Assembly (NCBI GenBank): GCA_043736395.1
Contig: JAYTCQ010000291.1
Location: 1 to 7,052, forward strand
DNA length: 7,052 bases
Direction: 5' to 3'
Source of the DNA: JAFDVL01 sp043736395
GTDB lineage: Bacteria > Acidobacteriota > Blastocatellia > RBC074
Shown here one piece after another: positions 1 through 6,400 of the stretch; the stretch's first letter is position 1, and each line of letters begins with the position of its first letter. The position numbers were made by a program, and so were the translations under genes. Under the pieces are notes generated by a model. That model did not search any database. It saw nothing but the letters and a program-made list of their open reading frames with translations, and had not been told where the DNA came from.

Positions 1-2
1 CG

Positions 3-1427
3 ACCTTAAATAAAGAGCTTTACGAACTCGAAGATCAATATGCGCAGACGCAGGCTGCGATTCGCAAGGCAAATCCTGGATACGCTGCGATCACGCAACC
101 GCAATCGCTCGACGTGCCTGCGATCCAAAAAGAACTGGATGAAAATACGTTGCTGCTCGAATATGCTTTGGGCGAAGAGCGCAGTTTTGTGTGGGTGGTC
201 GCGAACAATTCACTGACCAGTTACGAATTGCCAAAGCAATCAGAAATCAAGCCTGTCGCCCAACAAGTGTACGAAGCGCTGACCGCACGAACATTGGTCG
301 TCAACGTCGAAACGCCCCAAGCGAAACAAGCACGCATTGCGCAAGCGGATGCGCAATTTACCCAAGCTTCGACAAAATTAAGTGAGATGTTATTGGCTCC
401 GCTGGCGTCGCAATTAGGCAACAAACGCTTAGTCATCGTCGCCGATGGCGCGTTGCAGTATGTGCCGTTTGGGGCGCTGCCGGAAGAGGTGGTCGGTGGT
501 TGGTGGTCGGTGATCGGCGAAAAAAACACCTCCACTGATAACCGTCAAACTAGCGTTAGAAACCGACCACCGACCACCAACCGCCGACCACTGATTCTGA
601 GTCACGAAATCATCACCCTCCCCTCCGCTTCCGTGATCGGAGTGATGCGAAAAGAATTGGCGGGGCGGACGGTTGCTCCTAAAATGTTAGCGGTCATCGC
701 CGACCCTGTATTTGCTGCTGATGATGAACGCGCAAAAGTTAGCAAAGTAAAACTAGCGAAGGCTGGATCAACTGAAACTGCGGCACGCGGCATCGTTCAC
801 GAAGAGGCAAAATCTTCCGGTGATCAGAAAATGTCGGGTGGATTAAAAATCCCGCGCTTGCCTTTCACGCATCAGGAAGCCGATCAGATTTTTGCGCTGG
901 CTCCAAAAGCTTCCAGTTTTCGAGCCACGGATTTCAAAGCCAGTCGCGCTACGGTGACTGATCCTGAGCTGGGAAAATATCGTTATCTTCATTTCGCTAC
1001 GCACGGTTTATTGGACAGCGAAAAGCCGGGGCTTTCTTCGCTAGTGCTGTCGATGCTTGATGAGCAAGGCAATCCGCAAGATGGATTTTTCCGTGCGCAT
1101 GAACTTTACAATTTAAAACTTCCCGCAGAATTAGTCGTTCTCAGCGCGTGTCAAACCGGACTCGGCAAAGAAATTAAAGGCGAAGGATTAGTCGGATTAA
1201 CACGAGGCTTTATGTACGCCGGAGCCGCTCGCGTCATCGTCAGCTTGTGGAGCGTCAACGATAAAGCTACGGCAGAATTGATGACGAAGCTCTATCAAAG
1301 CATGTTGCAAAAAGGTGAAAGTCCGGCAGCGGCTTTGCGTTCGGCGCAGGTAGCGATGTGGAAACAAAAGCAATGGAGCGCCCCGTATTATTGGGCGGCA
1401 TTCACTTTGCAAGGTGAGTGGCGATAA
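3..1427 (+). CDS. CHAT-domain caspase-like peptidase, 5'-truncated by window edge (TPR/CHAT family)
   Basis: The frame is open from base 3 to the TAA at 1425-1427, so the true start lies upstream. The GTG at 114 is only an internal codon, because the 37 codons before it align with the paralogue at 3495 (LEDQYAQ and TQPQSL here; LEDEYNQ and TQPQPL there). About 474 residues are visible. Counting from codon 114, the coiled-coil end and CHAT entry (LLEYALGEERSFVW) come first. YVPFGALPE is at about 116-124, a low-complexity linker at 126-160, HEIITLPSAS at 164-173, the catalytic-type histidine in HFATHG at H297 (codon 1002) and the catalytic-type cysteine in LSACQTG at C346 (codon 1149). The C-terminus is YYWAAFTLQGEWR. 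The His/Cys dyad of the caspase-like CHAT fold (clan CD) is intact, so the domain is probably active. By analogy with the second copy, the missing part should be a signal peptide, a PPC-like domain and TPRs; that is inference. The papain-like gene follows after only 9 bp. The substrate is unknown. Confidence 0.95.
   Translation, partial: TLNKELYELEDQYAQTQAAIRKANPGYAAITQPQSLDVPAIQKELDENTLLLEYALGEERSFVWVVANNSLTSYELPKQSEIKPVAQQVYEALTARTLVVNVETPQAKQARIAQADAQFTQASTKLSEMLLAPLASQLGNKRLVIVADGALQYVPFGALPEEVVGGWWSVIGEKNTSTDNRQTSVRNRPPTTNRRPLILSHEIITLPSASVIGVMRKELAGRTVAPKMLAVIADPVFAADDERAKVSKVKLAKAGSTETAARGIVHEEAKSSGDQKMSGGLKIPRLPFTHQEADQIFALAPKASSFRATDFKASRATVTDPELGKYRYLHFATHGLLDSEKPGLSSLVLSMLDEQGNPQDGFFRAHELYNLKLPAELVVLSACQTGLGKEIKGEGLVGLTRGFMYAGAARVIVSLWSVNDKATAELMTKLYQSMLQKGESPAAALRSAQVAMWKQKQWSAPYYWAAFTLQGEWR
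489..591. repeat. In-frame palindromic element inside first CHAT gene (29-bp arms, 45-bp loop)
   Basis: The left arm at 489-517 and right arm at 563-591 are inverted repeats matching at 27 of 29 positions. The arms are degenerate tandem copies of a 7-bp unit (GTGGTCG on the top strand of the left arm). The element begins at codon position 1 and is read through without a stop. It produces a W/G-rich then P/T/R-rich linker (VVGGWWSVIG ... NRPPTTNRRP) between YVPFGALPE and HEIITLPSAS. The same element sits at the same codon in the other CHAT gene. In-frame palindromic insertions are known from Rickettsia (RPE elements). Membership in any named family cannot be tested here. Confidence 0.88.
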
Positions 1428-1436
1428 AAAATTAGT

Positions 1437-2465
1437 ATGAATGGAGAGACAGAAAATTTAATTTCCATGCAAACCGGCGCGCTTCGTGAGCCTGTGAAGA
1501 AAGCTGACAAATTGCTGGGACTTGAAATCCTGGATTTGTCTGTTCGTGAACCAAAACCAGCTCCGCATTTTAAAGTAAAAAGCACTGACGGAGCCTCGTT
1601 CATAAAGAAGTCTGCCGATCCGCATCACAAGAATGCCTGGCAATTGAGCGATCAGGAGAATAGCTTAGCCCTCGAGTTACATTTGCCCGAAAAACACGGC
1701 GTCACCTTGATTTTGGAAATGTGCCGGACGGAACATAATGACGATGACCATAACACTGACCCCGTCCTCATTAGTGTAAACGGCGACGAATGGTCATTAA
1801 CATTGGACGCGCATCATCTCAAATTTTACAAGCAGTCTTTTTACCTGACGCATCATTGTTTGCAGGTCGGTAAAAATCTCATCAGTTTGCGCCGAGCGTG
1901 CAATGTTGAGACGGAAGTGCTGGTGAAATCAGCGGCGGTGATGCGCTTTGAAATTGAACAGCAAAAGCGCAGTGAATGGTGCTGGGCCGCAATCACTACC
2001 AGCCTGCTCAAATTCTTTACTCCTGAGACTGAAATTACACAATGCGAAGTTGTGCGTCACTGTTTCAGTAAAACCAAAGGCTTTGAAACGCCGAAGGATT
2101 GTTGCAAGAATTCCAAAACTGACGAATGCAATCGCCAGTTCAAATTGATAGATGCGCTGGATTTCATGGGAGTGCTTTCGATGCGCTGTAACTATCCGCT
2201 CTCCCTTGACGAAATTCGTGAGCAAATCAATCAGGGCGTACCCGTTGCCATCCGCATTAAATGGAACGGCGGCGGCGCTCATTTCGTCATGATCACGGCT
2301 GTCGGGCCGCCTGATCCCAGAGGCGATGATTTCACGTGGTTGCGCGTCTCTGACCCTAACGAGCCAACAGCTTTGTATAAATCATATAAAATTCTGAAAA
2401 AAGATAAGCGGGGAGAATGGTCGCATTCTTATTTGTTTGAAAAAGAAAGAAAACGTCATTCATAA
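1437..2465 (+). CDS. Papain/C39-like cysteine peptidase with N-terminal beta-sandwich-like domain
   Basis: This is a 342-aa protein with no signal peptide or membrane segment, so it is probably cytoplasmic. Residues 1-60 are charged and unassigned. Residues about 65-172 look like a beta-sandwich or jelly-roll (VLISVNGDEW, then GKNLISLRR); this fold call is weak. The catalytic domain covers residues about 173-318. Q176 matches the oxyanion-hole glutamine six residues before C182 in EWCWAA (codon 1980). H282 lies in GGGAHFVM (codon 2280) and D306 in RVSDPN (codon 2352), giving a complete Cys-His-Asp set of the papain/C39/C70 type. A cysteine cluster (C203, C209, C222, C223, C231) could form disulfides or bind metal. 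ATG 1437 has no clear Shine-Dalgarno. Only three codons separate it in frame from the upstream stop, so translation is probably coupled to the CHAT gene. A later in-frame ATG at 1467 is the alternative start. Unlike C39 leader peptidases, it is not fused to an ABC transporter. The substrate is unknown; the 51-aa peptide downstream is one candidate. Confidence 0.88.
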   Translation: MNGETENLISMQTGALREPVKKADKLLGLEILDLSVREPKPAPHFKVKSTDGASFIKKSADPHHKNAWQLSDQENSLALELHLPEKHGVTLILEMCRTEHNDDDHNTDPVLISVNGDEWSLTLDAHHLKFYKQSFYLTHHCLQVGKNLISLRRACNVETEVLVKSAAVMRFEIEQQKRSEWCWAAITTSLLKFFTPETEITQCEVVRHCFSKTKGFETPKDCCKNSKTDECNRQFKLIDALDFMGVLSMRCNYPLSLDEIREQINQGVPVAIRIKWNGGGAHFVMITAVGPPDPRGDDFTWLRVSDPNEPTALYKSYKILKKDKRGEWSHSYLFEKERKRHS

Positions 2466-2472
2466 AAATTCT

Positions 2473-2477
2473 GGAGG
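2473..2477 (+). promoter_or_regulatory. Strong Shine-Dalgarno (GGAGG) for the 194-aa gene
   Basis: GGAGG lies five bases before ATG 2483, inside the 17-bp gap after the peptidase stop. It fixes the start of the downstream gene and shows that it does not depend on coupling to the peptidase gene. Confidence 0.85.
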
Positions 2478-2482
2478 CAGTC

Positions 2483-3067
2483 ATGCCCATTAAACCGTAT
2501 GTACCACCGGCAGCATCTTTACGCGCCCTGCGCGAAGCGGCTCACATGACTCCGAAGGCCTATCAGCATAATGCCGCGATGATTAAAGATGTGCTCGCGG
2601 ATGTTCCGTCACATTGGCCGCATCCTGTCTACGATGTCGGACTCAACGATCTGGCGCTTACGAATGGATTGAATAAAGCGGAAATTATAAGCTGGCGTTA
2701 TTTGGCGCGTTCTGGAAATGATCGGAATTATGCGATTGAAGTTCAGATTGATGATGATCAAAGTCATACTTTTTCTGAACTGGACAAAGGCCCTCACATT
2801 GATGGACTTCGTCGAATTGTGACCGATGAAAGCATCATCAAAAAAGCGGCGGAAGTCGTTTATAAGCCTGCGGTCCTACGGATCAACGCGATGGGAATTT
2901 TTGCGGTGTGGCTTCGCACGACTGATGAGCAAAAAGAAATTCTAATTCCTTTGCCGCCGACCCGCAGCTATTTGGTCGCCTGGCAACAGTATTCCATCAA
3001 ACATTTTCAGGATGCGCTGCGAGACAAGGCGAAAGCAAAAATCGCCAATGATTTTTCAGATGCTTGA
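2483..3067 (+). CDS. Unrecognised 194-aa protein co-transcribed with the papain-like peptidase
   Basis: I do not recognise a family. The protein is soluble, with no signal peptide, no long hydrophobic segment and no cysteine. The N-terminal third is probably helical after a proline-rich start (KPYVPP, then LRALREAA). The middle has WRYLARSG followed by an acidic stretch (VQIDDDQSHTFSEL). The C-terminal part has alternating strand-like pieces (VLRINAMGIFAVWL, EILIPLPP) and ends in a basic helix (RDKAKAKIANDF). The start is secured by GGAGG five bases upstream. The 17-bp gap to the cysteine peptidase implies one transcript, so it could be a chaperone, inhibitor, adaptor or substrate of that enzyme. 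None of these roles is shown by the sequence itself. The next gene begins only after a 94-bp spacer with hairpins. Confidence 0.85.
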   Translation: MPIKPYVPPAASLRALREAAHMTPKAYQHNAAMIKDVLADVPSHWPHPVYDVGLNDLALTNGLNKAEIISWRYLARSGNDRNYAIEVQIDDDQSHTFSELDKGPHIDGLRRIVTDESIIKKAAEVVYKPAVLRINAMGIFAVWLRTTDEQKEILIPLPPTRSYLVAWQQYSIKHFQDALRDKAKAKIANDFSDA

Positions 3068-3075
3068 ACTCACCT

Positions 3076-3129
3076 CAACTATTCGATCGCGGATAGTTGT
3101 AAACTAAGGCGAACTATTTTCAGTTCGCC
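3076..3129 (+). promoter_or_regulatory. Two adjacent hairpins with mutually exclusive pairing upstream of the small-peptide gene
   Basis: Hairpin 1 has arms 3076-3085 and 3090-3099, ten pairs including one G-U, around a 4-base loop. Hairpin 2 has arms 3108-3115 and 3122-3129, eight perfect pairs around a 6-base loop. The downstream arm of hairpin 1 (3091-3098) can instead pair with 3112-3119, because AACTATT occurs in both places. That alternative would disrupt both hairpins. No U-tract follows either stem, so a classical terminator is not supported. The arrangement could be a processing site, mRNA stabiliser, attenuator-like leader or degenerate repeat. Confidence 0.5.
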
Positions 3130-3148
3130 AAAACGTTTGCTCTTCACG

Positions 3149-3154
3149 AAGGAG
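3149..3154 (+). promoter_or_regulatory. Strong Shine-Dalgarno (AAGGAG) for the 51-aa peptide
   Basis: AAGGAG sits seven bases before ATG 3162. This near-ideal site is the main evidence that the short open frame is translated. Confidence 0.82.
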
Positions 3155-3161
3155 AATTGAT

Positions 3162-3317
3162 ATGCCTAAAAAAGAAACTGATAAAAAATCCGATCAAACG
3201 AAGAAAGCAGAATCCTCTGCGCAACAGAAAAAGACCTCCCCCAAAGGAAAGAAATTAGAGATTGATGATATTGATGAATCAGGTGGCGGCGCGCCAGAGA
3301 ATGCCAGTGGCAGCTAA
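3162..3317 (+). CDS. 51-aa small peptide with basic N-half and double-glycine-like motif (possible protease substrate/precursor)
   Basis: ATG at 3162 and TAA at 3315-3317. The start has AAGGAG at seven bases. Residues 1-31 are lysine- and polar-rich with no hydrophobic core (MPKKETDKKS at the start). Residues 32-43 read LEIDDIDESGGG, followed by an eight-residue tail, APENASGS. If GG is read as positions 42-43, L32 falls at -12, D36 at -8, I37 at -7 and the glycines at -2/-1. That spacing resembles double-glycine leader sites recognised by C39-type peptidases. The long basic segment and tiny tail are unlike a normal bacteriocin precursor, so the reading is tentative. It contains no cysteine. 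The neighbours are a papain/C39-like peptidase, an orphan protein and a CHAT peptidase, all on the same strand. It could instead be a small disordered accessory protein. Confidence 0.72.
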   Translation: MPKKETDKKSDQTKKAESSAQQKKTSPKGKKLEIDDIDESGGGAPENASGS

Positions 3318-3339
3318 GGATGGAAAATAAAACTACCGT

Positions 3340-3429
3340 CCACGAAGAACACGAAGGTCACGAAGTAGAGAGAAACCTCTTAACACTGTCTCTTCTTTCT
3401 TTCCTTCGTGACCTTCGTGTTCTTCGTGG
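3340..3429. repeat. Perfect 26-bp inverted repeat with 9-bp-period arms, 38-bp loop
   Basis: Arms 3340-3365 and 3404-3429 are perfectly complementary over 26 bp. Each arm is about three copies of a 9-bp unit of the CACGAAGNN type. The 38-bp loop shows weak further complementarity next to the arms (GAAGTAGAGAG against reverse-complemented GAAGGAAAGAA). Read on either strand it gives peptides of the NHEEHEGHEG type, which I recognise from spurious ORFs in many environmental genomes. It is probably a dispersed non-coding palindromic repeat. It lies between the small peptide gene and the second CHAT gene. In RNA it would be a long hairpin followed by scattered T-runs, so weak termination is possible but not shown. 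Confidence 0.88.
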
Positions 3430-3483
3430 TTAAGTTGTTTCGTTTTTGATTCTAAGTTCTGTTCGAGACCTTTATTAGTCTGC

Positions 3484-3488
3484 GGTGA
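3484..3488 (+). promoter_or_regulatory. Probable Shine-Dalgarno (GGTGA) deciding the start of the TPR-CHAT gene
   Basis: GGTGA, complementary to the TCACC of anti-Shine-Dalgarno, lies six bases before ATG 3495. Starting there gives a basic n-region and hydrophobic core typical of an export signal, which supports this start over the later ATGs at residues 28 and 35. Confidence 0.55.
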
Positions 3489-3494
3489 TTTGTC

Positions 3495-6400
3495 ATGTTC
3501 AGATTGAATAGCTTTTATTTCCGCCGACAACCATTTTTCCTCACCTTTGGTTATTACACCTTGCTCATAATTTTTATGCAGGCAACAGCCACCTGCATGA
3601 GCCAGGAAATTCTCGCATCACTCGAACCAGGACAAGTAATTCAACGAAAAATGAATGGCGGCGAAACACACGTTTTTCATGTGTCGTTATTATCCGATCA
3701 ATATTTTTCACTGTCTGTAGATCAACAAGGAATTGATCTTGAATTGAAAATCTTCAGTCCAACCCGTCAGCTTTTGGTTGAGACGGATGCGCTCAATAGT
3801 ACGCAAGGCCCCGAAGTCGCTTCCATCATCGCCGCGCAATCCGGCAGCTACCAAATCGAAATCGTCTCGCCTGCTACAAATTCTCCTGCCGGATCGTATG
3901 AAGCAAAAATTCTCGCGCTCCGTTCTGCCACCGAACCAGATCAGCGATGGATCATCGCGCAACAATTTTATCTGGAAGGAAAACTACTAAGGGAAAACCC
4001 CAGTGCCGAAACGCAAGGGCAGGCAGTCCAAAAATTCGCGGAAGCCCTCAGAACCTGGCAGGTTCTGGACGACCGCTTAATGTTGGTTCACACGCTCTAT
4101 TATTTGGTTTCGGTTTATCGGCGGCTTGGGCAAACGCAACACGCCCTGGTGTATTCCAGTTACGCACTTGAAATCCTCCGCGCCATCGGTCAACAGCGAG
4201 AAGAAACGGTGGCGTTGACTACGCTGGCGATTACGCTGACAGAGTTGGGCGAATTACCAAAAGCTTTAGAGTATTACGAACAATCCCTGGAACAGTGGCG
4301 AAAATTCAAAGATGCTTTCGGAGAGGCGCAAACGCTGATCAATGTAGGGCTGGTCAATTCTGAGCTTGGGGATACGCGGCTGGCATTGAATAATTTCAAC
4401 GAAGCCCTCGCAGTTTGGCAAAAACTTGGAGATCGCTTTCAGGCGGCTGAGACTTTGATCCGCATTGGATCGGCGTATGAAAAGCTGGACGAATGGCAAA
4501 AGGCGCTGGAATTCACGACACAGGCGCAGTCGCTGTATCAGGAGATAAAAAACAAGCGTGGCGAAGCGGCGGCGCTCAACAATATCGGTTTGGTGTATGA
4601 GAGACTCGGCGAAGTGGGAAAATCTTTAGATTATTACAACCAATCACTCGTGATCTGGCGAACGCTTGGAAACCGCCGTGAAGAGGCTGAAATCCTCAAC
4701 AACATCGGTCTGGCTGAATCGCGGCTGAACAACCAACCGAAAGCATTAGCGTCTTATCAACTAGCGCTCAAGCTCTGGCGCGAATCAGGAGATCGGCGCG
4801 GCGAAGCACTCGTACTGCAAAGATTAGGCGACCTGCAAAGCGCGGCAAAAGATTCAAAAACCGCATTTGAATTTTACAATCAATCACTCCCGTTGCTGCG
4901 CACTTCGGGAGACATTTTACGAGAATCCAGCGTACTCATCAGCATCGCCGACCTGCATCTCGCGCAAGGTGATCCAGCCAAAGCTAAGGAATTGCTAAAG
5001 CAGGCATGGACGATTCTGCAAGCCATCGGCAATCGCGCCAATGAAGCGCAGGCACTGTATAGCTTCGCTCGCGCGGAACGTGATTTGGGGAATGTTCATC
5101 AGGCGTTGCAACACATCGAAGCCGCGCTTGCCCATGCCGAAGCCGTCCGCACCAACAATGTCGGAAGCCAGCAATTACGGGCTTCCTATCTGGCTTCAGT
5201 GCATAAATTTTATGAACTCAACCTTGATCTTTTGATGCGGCTGCATCAAGCGCATCCAGCCGATGGATACGATGCCCGCGCGATTCAGGCCAGTGAACGC
5301 GCCCGCGCTCGCAGTCTCGTAGAGCTGTTGACTGAAGCCCGCGCGAACCTTCGGCAAGGCGTAGATAAATCACTGCTCGAACGTGAAGAAAAATTAGCGC
5401 AGCAACTAAATACCAAAGCACAACGTCAGTTATTAATGAGCACACAGCGCTCTAGCGAAGCGCAGCTGAAAGAACTCAAACAAGAAATCAGCGCGCTCGA
5501 AGATGAATACAATCAGGTCGAAGCTGACATTCGCAAAAGCAGCCCGCACTACGCTGACTTGACGCAACCGCAGCCGCTGAGCCTGTCAGAAATTCAGCTG
5601 CAGTTGGATGACGAGACGATGTTATTGGAGTATTCGCTGGGCGAAGAACGCAGTTGGTTGTGGGCTGTCAGTAAAAATTCCATTGCCAGTTTTCAATTGC
5701 CTAAACGAGCAGAAATCGAACAGGCTGCGCTTCAGATGCGAAATTTGTTGATTGCTCGCGGCCAAATTCAACGCGGAGAAACCGCCCGTCAACGCGAAGC
5801 AAGAATCATCCAGGCCGACTCACAATTCCCAAATGTTGCCGCTTCGTTAAGCCAGATGATTCTTAGTCCCGTGGCATCTCAATTGAAAAATCATCGCCTG
5901 GTCATTGTGGCGGATGGAGCGTTGCAGTATGTGCCGTTTGGGGCGTTGCCGGAAATGGTGGTCGGTGGTCGGGGGTCGGTAATCGGGGGGAAAGAAACAT
6001 CCGCTGACAACCGACAAACTATCGCCAGAAACCGGCCACCGACCACCGACCACCGACCACTGATTCTCCGCCACGAAATCATCACCCTCCCCTCCGCTTC
6101 GACACTGGCAATTTTGCGCAAGGAAATTTCGGATCGGAAACCGGCGGCGAAAACATTAGCGGTGTTTGCTGACCCTGTATTTACCCGCGAAGAAGCGCGG
6201 ACTCGAAACAAATCAAACAAAAAGATTTTCGCCAATCAACTGGCTCAGTCGCGCGAAATTGTTCACGAAAATGAAAAAGTTACAGCCGGAAATCTAAGCA
6301 TTCAGCCGTTGCCTTTCACGCGGCAGGAAGCCGATCAAATTCTCGCGCTCGTACCCAACGCCGACAATTTACGATTCACGGATTTCAAAGCGACGCGTGC

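Noticed and set aside
114..116. GTG at 114 as the true start of the first CHAT gene
   Set aside because: The frame stays open to base 3 and the upstream codons align with the paralogue, so the gene is truncated by the window, not short.
489..591. CRISPR-like or ordinary tandem repeat inside the CHAT gene
   Set aside because: The repeats are in opposite orientation around one loop, with no spacers; it is a single palindromic element.
3108..3140. Rho-independent terminator after the 194-aa gene
   Set aside because: The stem is good but is followed by AAAACG rather than a T-tract; the opposite strand also lacks a convincing tract after the stem.
3446..3476. Sigma-70-like promoter (TTGATT, TTTATT) before the TPR-CHAT gene
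   Set aside because: The spacer would be 19 bp and both boxes are poor; promoter consensus in this lineage is uncertain.
3068..3494. tRNA or insertion-sequence remnant in the spacers
   Set aside because: No cloverleaf, transposase fragment or target-site duplication could be recognised; the content is explained by hairpins, the 51-aa gene and the inverted repeat.
3333..3530. Reverse-strand open frame giving NHEEHEGHEG-type protein
   Set aside because: It is the antisense reading of the 26-bp inverted repeat and overlaps the start of the TPR-CHAT gene; the pattern is a repeat artefact.
5847..6235. Reverse-strand frames with WSVVGGR and RPPTTDH peptides opposite the second CHAT gene
   Set aside because: A palindrome reads alike on both strands, so these are shadows of the coding strand with no ribosome-binding site or domain.
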